A stretch of 64,000 nucleotides of DNA from Panacagrimonas sp965216845. GTDB lineage: Bacteria > Pseudomonadota > Gammaproteobacteria > Nevskiales > Nevskiaceae. The notes below the pieces were generated by a model that made no database searches, was not told the DNA's origin, and saw only the letters and a list, made by a program, of their open reading frames with translations. Both the position numbers and the translations under genes were made by a program. Numbering within the stretch: the first letter of the stretch is position 1; each line of letters opens with the position of its first letter. Of the stretch, positions 52,209-60,151 are shown in pieces. The stretch lies in NCBI GenBank assembly GCA_965216845.1, contig OZ244200.1:1240001-1304000 (forward strand), given 5' to 3'.

Positions 52209-55200
52209 ATGGCGAAGGATCTGGAACAACGCCCGACGGTTGAGCAGGCAGAGGCATTGGGTGTTCAATTGCCGGAAACCGTGGTGGCGGAGCTCAGTGA
52301 AGAAGAGCGCCGTCGGCTCAAGGAACTCCGTGAGCAAGCCGAGCGTGCGCTGACGGAAGATCCCGCGGTTGAGGAAGTTGCCGAGCTTTCCGACGCTGAA
52401 CCGGTCTCCGAGGCTCAGGCCCCCGGTGCCTTCACTGAAGGTGCGGAAATCGATGTCGCGTCCTCCGGCGCCATCGCGTCGGATGCCGCCGGTGCCGCGG
52501 CTGCCAGTTCCGGCGTCAGCCTGTGGACGGTTGCTGGCGGCGTGGCCGTCGCCGGCGGTGTGGCCGCTGCCCTGGGTGGTGGTTCCGGTGGTGGCAACAA
52601 CAATCCGGCGGACGATCTCGACGACGGCGATGGTTCCAGTTCGCCCACGCCCAACCCCGGCGAGCCCAACATCGTCGGCCTGATTTCCACCAAAAACGGG
52701 TTGCTGGACGCCCTGACCGGCAACATCGGCCCTTCCGATCTTGCAAATCTGATTGACGCAGAACTCCTGCTGGATCTGCTGACGCCGGACGATGTCACGG
52801 TACTGGCGGATGTGCTCGTGAGCCTGGGCACTCCGGCCAGCATGGATGACCTGGCCAGTGAACTGATTCAGGACACGCCGGCCGAGGATATCGCGGGTCT
52901 GATCGACGACAGCGCCTTCGAAGGCCTGATCAATGGGCTCGGCCTAAATATCGCGGGCGATCTGCTACTGGATATTGATCTGGGAGATTTGCTGCGCGAT
53001 CTGGCTGGTCTGCTGAACCCGTCCGATCTGCTCAATCTGCTGGACCTCAACCAGTTGGGCAACAACGTCTCCAATCTTTCCGAGGAGCTGATGCTGGACG
53101 CCGGCTTCCAGATCGACGTCGGTGGCACGCTGATTGACATCGGCATCCAGCTTGAAGAACCGGAAGAACCCGATCCGGACGAATCTCCCGATCAGGCCCC
53201 GGACCAAGCGCCAGACCAGGCTCCGGATCAGGCCCCCGACCAGGCGCCGGATCAGGCCCCCGACCAGGCGCCGGATCAAGCCCCCGACCAGGCGCCGGAC
53301 CAGGCCCCCGATCAAGCGCCAGATCAAGCCCCGGATCAGGCGCCGGATCAAGCCCCCGATCAGGCCCCCGATCAAGCGCCAGATCAGGCCCCCGATCAGG
53401 CGCCGGACCCCGCGCCGGACTCACCGCCAAAAGACGGTGACACCTTCCTGCTGACCAACAACATCCAGCCCGACAACTTGACGGGAACGTCCGGGGGCGA
53501 CACCTTCAAGGCGTCTGTTGGAGATTTGAACAGCCAGGATCAGCTGTTTGGCATGGGTGGCTATGACTGCCTGGTGGCGAGCATTGCCGCACAAAACCCT
53601 GCCCCGAATTTCTTCACGGACAGCGTGGAGGAATTCAACATTCAGGCGCTGCAAGGCAGCGGTTCGCCCGTCACCTTGAGCCTGTTGAATACCAATGGTG
53701 TCGAGGTGGTCAATGTCATCGACAATGGCGATAACAGTGCCGCGCTGGATGTGATCGGCATTGAGAACCTTCAGACCCGCATCAATGTGGAAGGCGATCA
53801 GAATCTGAGGCTGTCCGTTCGCAATTCGGATGGCGTGGATGCGGTCGATGTGGGTGTGGATGATTTCAACGCCGGTGAAAGCGGCCCAACGCCGGACCTG
53901 ATTCTGGGTAACGCCATCGAGCAGCTTCAGATTGAAGCAAGCGGTGAGGACTCAACGTTCGGATTGAAAGACGAAGGCGGCAATCTGCAAAAAGTGACGG
54001 TGACCGGCGATGCTGATACCAACATCACCACTTATGCCAGCACCATCTATGACTACAGCGGCTCTACCGGGGACAACACCCTGATTTTCGCCAACCCGGC
54101 CAAGGACGCTGCAGAAGTCCTGTTCGGGTCAGGCGATGATCTGGTGGACTTCGGCGAGTTCCTCGAAGAGCGTGGAACGCCGGCTGACAAGGTCGACGGT
54201 GGCCAGGGCAACGACGTATTCAAGGCTGACATCGCCAATCAGGTGGACGTGCGACCGGAGATTTCCAATACGGAAACCATCTCGCTGTCATTCCTGACTG
54301 GGACCGGCGGTCTGTTTGATGCCAGAGATGTCACCAACAGCCCGGATGGCCAGATTTACGAGATTCGTGACTCCATTGGTGAGGTCAACGTCAACGATAT
54401 TTCGCCGGGTGCGAATATCAACATCGTTGGTAATGTCATCAACGGCTTTGAAGGTTCTACCTTCGATTTCGATTCAGGCTCCGCGGCCACCACTCGGATC
54501 AGTTTCATCACCGAATCCGAAGAGGCGGTTGATATCACGCATACCGGTGATGTCGAGGTCAACGATGTGGCCGACTTGACCGTCCTGGTCGATGGCCAGG
54601 GCGAGGTGGTGATTGATGGCTCCATTGCACTGGACGACGGTGTCACCACCGCGTTGACCATTGGCACCACCGAAGAGGATGACGACGACATCGACAACGA
54701 TGGCGATCTGACGGTGCATGGCGACAACGAACCCGGCGGCGTCGGGATTACCCAGTCCACCGCTTTGGAGTCGCTGACCATCAATGCCGTAAACGGCAAT
54801 ATTTTCATCGCCGATAGCGGCACCCTGCCGGGCGTCGCAGATGGTGGATTTTTGATTGACGACGCGACCTCGTTGACGAATATCGACTTTCTGGCTCAAA
54901 ACGCCACATTGGCGGTCGGAAATATCGGCAATGTGGGCCCCGGCGCCAGCCCCGCATTTTCACTGGATGAAGTGAATATTGCCGGCGTCGATCGTGGCCA
55001 GTTCAATCTCGACAACATCAACGCCGGTGTCCTGGCGTCCACGTCGGTGGGTAAGTTCCGTACCGTTGAACACGTCGAGAACGGTGCAGGCATCGAGGAG
55101 TTCAATGTCAGCACTGCGGAGCGTTCCGAGACCAGCGCCAATTTCATTGAGTCCAGCACTCCGTTCGGTTTCAATCAGATTGACGATCTGATTGCGACTC

Positions 55201-56630
55201 GCGTGGAAGACATGGAGCTCCACGTCAGCGACGATGGCCGTTTGATGTTTGGTGATGTGTACGCATCATTGGACAACGTGACCATTACCGGTGAAGGTCG
55301 CCTGGATCTGTACAACAACAACAGTGACGATGCGCTGCGGATTCTGAATCGGCCACGCGCCGATGAGCCCGGCGAAGCCAAGCGTGGGAACCTTCCCATC
55401 TACAACGACACCGTGGCCGCGTTCTACGTCAGCGATGTGAATGCGAAAAATCATTCGGGGCCAATCGAGATTGATTTCCGAACCTTCAACGGTGCGGATG
55501 GCTTCGACGGTGAGGCCAGTGAGAATGGTGGGTTCGACAACGTCGATTTTGTCGATGCGTCGATCACACTGGGTGACCAGGACACGGTTGACAATGGCAT
55601 CCGGTTCGACAGCTATGGCTTCTTCCCGGGCCAGGGGCTGTTCAACGGCCAGGCCAACGTCACCATTGTCGCCGGAGACGGCGATCACCTGGCCGACGCA
55701 GATGCCGACGACAACTTCGAAGGCAGCGAAAACGGTGGCGTGACCGATCTCAACGGTCAGCCTCTGTATGGCCTCAATCTGGATTCCGGGTACGGCATCA
55801 TCGCCGGCTTTGGCAATGACGAAGTCACAACGGGGATCGGCAGCAGCTCGATCTTCGGCGGCGTGGGTGATGACACCATCGACGCTGGCGCTGGTAGCGA
55901 CATCGTGCGCGGCGGCTTTGGTCAGGATTCCATCAACCTGGGCACCACCAGCCCGGGAGACGGTGCTGCCGACATCGTACAGTTGGTTGGTGGATACATT
56001 GCCTACCAGCTCCCGCCGGACGGGGATGACGACGGCTTCCGTGAAGAGAACACCGACACCGCCGAATCCATGGGTGTGGACTATGATCGCATTGTCGGCT
56101 TCGAGGCCGGTTCAGGCGATGATGTAGCGCAGCTATGGAACTTTGCGTTGGATAGCTTCTCTGGCGGCGGCACCCTGCCGTTCACCTTTGATGGTCTGGT
56201 TGCCGTACGACAAGAGGCCGTGGCGGATCAAAGTTCGTTCATCGATCTGTTCCCGGATTTTGTCGATTTCGGGCAATCACAGATCGTGGAGTTCGTTGGT
56301 ATTGATCTGAATCTGGATCTGAAGAGCACGACCAACAATGAGCTGATCGAGTTGAGCTTCCAGCAACAGTTCGTGGGCGACCTGCAGGTGGATGCGGCCC
56401 TGATGGCGAATGATTTCGCCGGCTTTTTCGCCATTGCTTATGACGCTGAGGGTGACGATGCGGCGTTGTTCCTGATCGACAGCTTGAGTCCGGGGAACTT
56501 TGGAGACGACCTCTACATGCTGACGCCGGATGACGTGCAGCTGGTCGCGGTGTTCGAAGGCGTGGCCGAAGGTGAGTTCCAGACGGGTGACTTTACGTTC
56601 AATCAGGCGCCGGTCATCGACCTGACCTGA
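52209..56630 (+). CDS. Large acidic type I secreted protein 2 with DQAP repeats
   Basis: This 1473-residue acidic protein has no Sec signal. Its order is: charged helical N-terminus; Gly/Ala hydrophobic segment (about residues 100-125); Leu-rich helical region (about 150-320); 18 DQAP repeats plus one DPAP (328-403). From DTFLLTNNIQPDN (about 411) to the end it is a paralogue of the first large protein. RTX-like repeats (GGVGDDTIDAGAGSDIVRGG) lie near 1200-1245, and the C-terminal GVAEGEFQTGDFTFNQAP is shared. AGGGAG precedes the ATG at 52209; the open frame to 52029 crosses the promoter and is not used. The proline-rich repeat is a plausible target for the hydroxylase/GlcNAc-transferase fusion. 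Function in the surface coat is inferred. Confidence 0.82.
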   Translation: MAKDLEQRPTVEQAEALGVQLPETVVAELSEEERRRLKELREQAERALTEDPAVEEVAELSDAEPVSEAQAPGAFTEGAEIDVASSGAIASDAAGAAAASSGVSLWTVAGGVAVAGGVAAALGGGSGGGNNNPADDLDDGDGSSSPTPNPGEPNIVGLISTKNGLLDALTGNIGPSDLANLIDAELLLDLLTPDDVTVLADVLVSLGTPASMDDLASELIQDTPAEDIAGLIDDSAFEGLINGLGLNIAGDLLLDIDLGDLLRDLAGLLNPSDLLNLLDLNQLGNNVSNLSEELMLDAGFQIDVGGTLIDIGIQLEEPEEPDPDESPDQAPDQAPDQAPDQAPDQAPDQAPDQAPDQAPDQAPDQAPDQAPDQAPDQAPDQAPDQAPDQAPDQAPDQAPDPAPDSPPKDGDTFLLTNNIQPDNLTGTSGGDTFKASVGDLNSQDQLFGMGGYDCLVASIAAQNPAPNFFTDSVEEFNIQALQGSGSPVTLSLLNTNGVEVVNVIDNGDNSAALDVIGIENLQTRINVEGDQNLRLSVRNSDGVDAVDVGVDDFNAGESGPTPDLILGNAIEQLQIEASGEDSTFGLKDEGGNLQKVTVTGDADTNITTYASTIYDYSGSTGDNTLIFANPAKDAAEVLFGSGDDLVDFGEFLEERGTPADKVDGGQGNDVFKADIANQVDVRPEISNTETISLSFLTGTGGLFDARDVTNSPDGQIYEIRDSIGEVNVNDISPGANINIVGNVINGFEGSTFDFDSGSAATTRISFITESEEAVDITHTGDVEVNDVADLTVLVDGQGEVVIDGSIALDDGVTTALTIGTTEEDDDDIDNDGDLTVHGDNEPGGVGITQSTALESLTINAVNGNIFIADSGTLPGVADGGFLIDDATSLTNIDFLAQNATLAVGNIGNVGPGASPAFSLDEVNIAGVDRGQFNLDNINAGVLASTSVGKFRTVEHVENGAGIEEFNVSTAERSETSANFIESSTPFGFNQIDDLIATRVEDMELHVSDDGRLMFGDVYASLDNVTITGEGRLDLYNNNSDDALRILNRPRADEPGEAKRGNLPIYNDTVAAFYVSDVNAKNHSGPIEIDFRTFNGADGFDGEASENGGFDNVDFVDASITLGDQDTVDNGIRFDSYGFFPGQGLFNGQANVTIVAGDGDHLADADADDNFEGSENGGVTDLNGQPLYGLNLDSGYGIIAGFGNDEVTTGIGSSSIFGGVGDDTIDAGAGSDIVRGGFGQDSINLGTTSPGDGAADIVQLVGGYIAYQLPPDGDDDGFREENTDTAESMGVDYDRIVGFEAGSGDDVAQLWNFALDSFSGGGTLPFTFDGLVAVRQEAVADQSSFIDLFPDFVDFGQSQIVEFVGIDLNLDLKSTTNNELIELSFQQQFVGDLQVDAALMANDFAGFFAIAYDAEGDDAALFLIDSLSPGNFGDDLYMLTPDDVQLVAVFEGVAEGEFQTGDFTFNQAPVIDLT
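53190..53417 (+). repeat. 12-bp minisatellite encoding tandem DQAP repeats
   Basis: Nineteen in-frame 12-base units encode Asp-Gln-Ala-Pro 18 times and Asp-Pro-Ala-Pro once. Synonymous changes (GAT/GAC, CAG/CAA, GCC/GCG, CCG/CCC/CCA) occur throughout, so the protein repeat appears to be kept by selection rather than being only a fresh expansion. It lies inside the second large secreted protein. Confidence 0.95.
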
Positions 56631-56663
56631 TCGGTCGCTGGCAATCCGTCCATTGACGTCAAG

Positions 56664-56693
56664 CGGCTGGCCCATCACGGGTCAGCCGTTTTT
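56664..56693 (+). terminator. Rho-independent terminator after the second large secreted protein
   Basis: The stem CGGCTGGCCC / GGGTCAGCCG has one G-T pair and an ATCAC loop, and is followed by five T. Confidence 0.85.
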
Positions 56694-56734
56694 GGCGTTG
56701 ATGGTTGTGGAGGCTGATTCGCGAGCGACCCTTG

Positions 56735-57430
56735 CGTCGGGCGGACCATGTCCGCCGGGGTAGGGTTGGGAAAATGAACCTCGGGTGGCGGGCGCGGCCC
56801 GCCCTACATCGGACGGAACCAACGTGGCTTCGTAACGCCGCCGTAGGGCGGACCATGTCCGCCGGGTTGGTTTGGGAAAATGAGCCGCGGGTGGCGGGCG
56901 CGGCCCGCCCTACATCGGACGGAACCAACGTGGCTTCGTAACGCCGCCGTAGGGCGGACCATGTCCGCCGGGTTGGTTTGGGAAAATGAACCTCGGGTGG
57001 CGGGCGCGGCCCGCCCTGCATCGGACGGAACCAACGTGGCTTCGTAACGCCGCCGTAGGGCGGACCATGTCCGCCGGGTTGGTTTGGGAAAATGAACCTC
57101 GGGTGGCGGGCGCGGCCCGCCCTGCATCGGACGGAACCAACGTGGCTTCGTAACGCCGCCGTAGGGCGGACCATGTCCGCCGGGTTGGTTGGGAAAATGA
57201 ACCTCGGGTGGCGGGCGCGGCCCGCCCTGCATCGGACGGAACCAACGTGGCTTCGTAACGCCGCCGTAGGGCGGACCATGTCCGCCGGGTTGGTTTGGGA
57301 AAATGAGCCGCGGGTGGCGGGCGCGGCCCGCCCTACATCGGACGGAACCAACGTGGCTTCGTAACGCCGCTGTAGGGCGGACCATGTCCGCCGGGGTTGG
57401 TTGGGAAAATGAACCGCGGGTGGCGGTTCC
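56735..57430. repeat. Tandem array of seven ~106-bp REP-pair units
   Basis: The phrase CCGTAGGGCGGACC recurs at 56841, 56947, 57053, 57159 and 57264, with a variant at 57370 and a first partial unit near 56738, giving a period of 106 (once 105). Each unit holds two palindromes, GGCGGACCATGTCCGCC and GGGCGCGGCCCGCCC, joined by conserved spacers. Open frames across it are by-products of the repeats. It separates the second large protein from the convergent oxygenase gene. Confidence 0.9.
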
Positions 57431-57434
57431 GGCC

Positions 57435-58172
57435 TCAAGCCCTGGGTTCTGCGCTTGCCTTGGCCTTGGCAAGTTTGGCGGGATCCGGCACCAGCCGGGC
57501 ATTGAAGGCAATCGAGATGCGGGTTTCGTCCTTCTCATTGGGGTAGACCCAGTGCACCAGAAAAGACGGAAACAACACCAGCAAGCCCTCTTTTGGCTCT
57601 ACCCGAAACTTTGATGCGCCGATCACGCGCCGGTCACGATCGTTTAGTGTCAGCGCGCCTCTCGGATCCAGAAACTCGATCATGCCACTTCGGCCGTTCT
57701 GTTTTTGCGGGACTTTGACGTAGTACACACCCGACCACAGATATGCTGGGTGGTCATGTGGCGTGTTGAAAGCGCCGCCGTCGTTCACGTTGACCCACCC
57801 TTCGGCATGAATCTGCAAACCTTCACCCCTGAGGCTGGGCGCCATTTTGTTGGTCGCCATCGCCGAGCATCTGAGCAAGTGCTGGCCCAGTTCACGAATC
57901 GAGGCTTCCTCCCGCTTGAAAAAGTCCCGCTCTGAGTGCCAGCCATGTTGATTGCTGCGCACGATTCCAGACTCTGTTGCCTGCATTGCGTCTATATCTT
58001 TTATCAATCTCCGATTCAGTGAATCTGCGCCTTTGATTTCAAATGCGAATAGCGGAGTACTGAACAACTCGCGGGACTTGATGAAGGCGGGTTCTGACAC
58101 GTTACATGGACCAATGGCGAAACGGATCACGAATGATGCCGCAAACGGGCGATACCTGGGTAGCATGGCCAC
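57435..58172 (-). CDS. 2OG-Fe(II) oxygenase, TIGR02466-like
   Basis: This protein of up to 245 residues fits the putative 2OG-Fe(II) oxygenase family with SRELFSTPLFAFEI at the start of the homology and PHDHPAYLWSGVYYV in the core (His139/His141 region for iron). SFLVHWVYPNEKDETRISIAFN supplies the distal His207 and the 2-oxoglutarate Arg218. Homology starts near residue 31, so the true start is uncertain: GTG 58172, ATG 58166 or GTG about 58100. It faces the second large protein across a REP array and is divergent from the DUF6447-like gene. Its substrate is unknown; modification of a neighbouring secreted protein is an inference. Confidence 0.75.
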   Translation of the reverse strand: MAMLPRYRPFAASFVIRFAIGPCNVSEPAFIKSRELFSTPLFAFEIKGADSLNRRLIKDIDAMQATESGIVRSNQHGWHSERDFFKREEASIRELGQHLLRCSAMATNKMAPSLRGEGLQIHAEGWVNVNDGGAFNTPHDHPAYLWSGVYYVKVPQKQNGRSGMIEFLDPRGALTLNDRDRRVIGASKFRVEPKEGLLVLFPSFLVHWVYPNEKDETRISIAFNARLVPDPAKLAKAKASAEPRA

Positions 58173-58325
58173 GTTGAATCATGGTCAACCATATGCCGGC
58201 GTTGACCCAAAAAAACGCCGATCAAGCGACGCTAGTCAATCACATGCGTGTAAAATGCACGCTTGCGCGGCGCGCACCTGTTCATAGGCACGCGCTTTTT
58301 TTTTGGGAAAATTCAGGAACTTTGA

Positions 58326-58526
58326 ATGAATCAGCAAGCGACTGCGGTAAAAATCAACGGCAAGGAATATCCCCTGGCTGACCTCTCCGAAGAGGCAAGG
58401 GCGCAACTGGTCAATCTGCGCAACGCAGATGCGGAAATTGCGCAACTGAAGAATCGCCTGCAGATGGCGCAAACGGCAAAGCAGGTATACGCCGCGGCCC
58501 TGCAGAAGTCGCTGCCAGCGGATTGA
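58326..58526 (+). CDS. Small DUF6447-like protein
   Basis: This 66-residue protein starts MNQQATAVKINGKEYPLADL, continues with SEEARAQLVNLRNADAEIAQL and ends in a short coiled-coil-like helix (AQTAKQVYAAALQK). The pattern INGKEY...LSEEARAQL...AEI..L fits the short family that I recall as DUF6447, often found beside type I secretion clusters. An AGGAA ribosome site lies upstream, and a TAAAAT box at 58251 may be its -10. No function is known. It is 88 bases before a methyltransferase gene. Confidence 0.7.
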   Translation: MNQQATAVKINGKEYPLADLSEEARAQLVNLRNADAEIAQLKNRLQMAQTAKQVYAAALQKSLPAD

Positions 58527-58614
58527 GGCAGCTGAACCCGCCGTTGCCAAGTTCGGGTCGTGGCGTAGCGGTCAGCCACGTTGTGGCATGACTTGTTGAT
58601 TCGGAAACAGGCTG

Positions 58615-60147
58615 ATGAATGACTGGACCTCGGGTTATGTGACGGGTGTCGATTACACCTTTGGGTATTATCCGGAACTGAATCCCCACAGAGCACGATT
58701 CGCGCTGCTCTGTTCGGGCATCCAACCGCCCAGGGTTAATCGGGCCTGTGAACTGGGATTCGGTCAAGGTGTTTGTGTCAATCTTCACGCTTCTGCATCC
58801 AGAACGCAGTGGGTCGGCACCGACTTCAACCCCGCCCAGGCGCTGTTCGCGCAGGACTTGGCGCGTGCTTCGGGAGCCGATGTCCGATTGCATGACCAGT
58901 CATTCGAACAGTTCTGTGCGCGTGAAGACCTTCCACCATTCGACTATATCGCACTACATGGGATCTGGTCGTGGATTTCGCAGGACAATCGAAAACGCAT
59001 TATCGACCTTGTCAATCGCAAACTCGATGTTGGCGGCGTTCTGTACGTGAGCTATAACGCAATGCCCGGTTGGGCTGCCCCCGGACCCATCCAGCATTTG
59101 ATGTCGCAGCATGCGGACAAGATGTCCGCAACGGGTTCTGGCCTTCTCAGCCAAGTGGATCAGGCCATTGCGTTTCTGGAGCGGCTCTTGCAGACGAATC
59201 CGGCGTATCTGCGGTCTGTCCCCGGATTGGAAAAACGTGTCGCCAAGATCAAGGAGCACAACCGCAATTACGTGGCGCACGAATACTTCAATCAAGAATG
59301 GGCGCCAATGTACTTTGCAGACATGGCCGGCGAACTCAGTGCGGCGAAACTCAGCTTTGCCTGCTCGGCCCATTACACCGATCTGGTCCCGGCGGTCAAC
59401 CTGAGTGCCGAACATCAGAAGCTGCTTGCAGATATTTCGGACCCGGAATTCCGGGAGACGGTTCGCGATTACATGACGAATACGCAGTTTCGTCGTGACT
59501 TTTGGATCAAGGGAGCCCGCCGCCTGAGCGCAGCAGAACAGTTGCGAATGATCAAGGCCACGTCAGTCATTTTGGTAACACCCTCCGCCGATGTGAAATT
59601 CAAGATCGTCGGCGCATTGGGTGAAGTCGGCATGAACGAGAAAATGCACGCCGGGGTGATCGAGCAACTGGCAGATCACCAGCCAAGGTCGATTGGTGAG
59701 CTGGAAAAACGATTGAGCGGATCGATGAGTTTCCCGCAAGTGCTTCGAGCCTTGCTGCTGCTGATCGCAAAGAACGATGTTGCGCTTGTGCAAGGCGACG
59801 CCGAGCAGAGTGACAGCCTGTCTTCATCGCGGCGGTTGAACAAGTATCTGCTCCAACGCACAAGAGACAGTAGCGAAATATCGTACCTGGCCAGTCCGGT
59901 TACCGGCGGCGGGGTCCATGTTTCCTATGTACATCAGCTGTTTCTGTTGTCCCTGATGGATGGCCGCGAAGGGCCGGACGAATTGGCCTCCACCGCGTGG
60001 CGTTTGATGCAGGCTGCCGGCAGAAAGGTGAACAAGGATGGCAAACCCATGGAAACACCGGAGGACAATCTGAAGGAGCTTGGCACAATGGCAAAGCAAT
60101 TCCTGAACAAGCGTCTGCCGGGCCTTCGCTCGCTGGGTATTGCGTAG
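58615..60147 (+). CDS. Class I SAM methyltransferase with C-terminal regulatory domain
   Basis: This 510-residue protein starts MNDWTSGYVTGVDYTFGYYPELNP, typical of this group, and has the SAM-binding motif ACELGFGQGVCVNLHA near residue 43, with a following acidic turn (GTDFNP). The second half (about residues 215-300) matches the methyltransferase regulatory domain family (PF10119), and a C-terminal region of about 150 residues is helical. Such proteins are often found in gene clusters for surface polymers or secreted proteins. It shares the strand and probably the transcript with the DUF6447-like gene, and its stop lies four bases before the subtilase start. The substrate is unknown. Confidence 0.8.
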   Translation: MNDWTSGYVTGVDYTFGYYPELNPHRARFALLCSGIQPPRVNRACELGFGQGVCVNLHASASRTQWVGTDFNPAQALFAQDLARASGADVRLHDQSFEQFCAREDLPPFDYIALHGIWSWISQDNRKRIIDLVNRKLDVGGVLYVSYNAMPGWAAPGPIQHLMSQHADKMSATGSGLLSQVDQAIAFLERLLQTNPAYLRSVPGLEKRVAKIKEHNRNYVAHEYFNQEWAPMYFADMAGELSAAKLSFACSAHYTDLVPAVNLSAEHQKLLADISDPEFRETVRDYMTNTQFRRDFWIKGARRLSAAEQLRMIKATSVILVTPSADVKFKIVGALGEVGMNEKMHAGVIEQLADHQPRSIGELEKRLSGSMSFPQVLRALLLLIAKNDVALVQGDAEQSDSLSSSRRLNKYLLQRTRDSSEISYLASPVTGGGVHVSYVHQLFLLSLMDGREGPDELASTAWRLMQAAGRKVNKDGKPMETPEDNLKELGTMAKQFLNKRLPGLRSLGIA

Positions 60148-60151
60148 CGCG

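Noticed and set aside
56735..57430. CRISPR array
   Set aside because: The whole unit including spacers repeats nearly identically, repeats are themselves palindrome pairs of about 106 bp, and no cas gene is seen.
56659..57538. Open frames of up to 259 residues across the REP array
   Set aside because: Their repeated 35-residue units follow the 106-bp DNA period; the DNA consists of palindromes and several frames on both strands are equally open.
58202..58256. Full sigma-70 promoter before the DUF6447-like gene (TTGACC and TAAAAT)
   Set aside because: The two boxes are more than 40 bases apart; only the TAAAAT box is plausible, so no full promoter is claimed.
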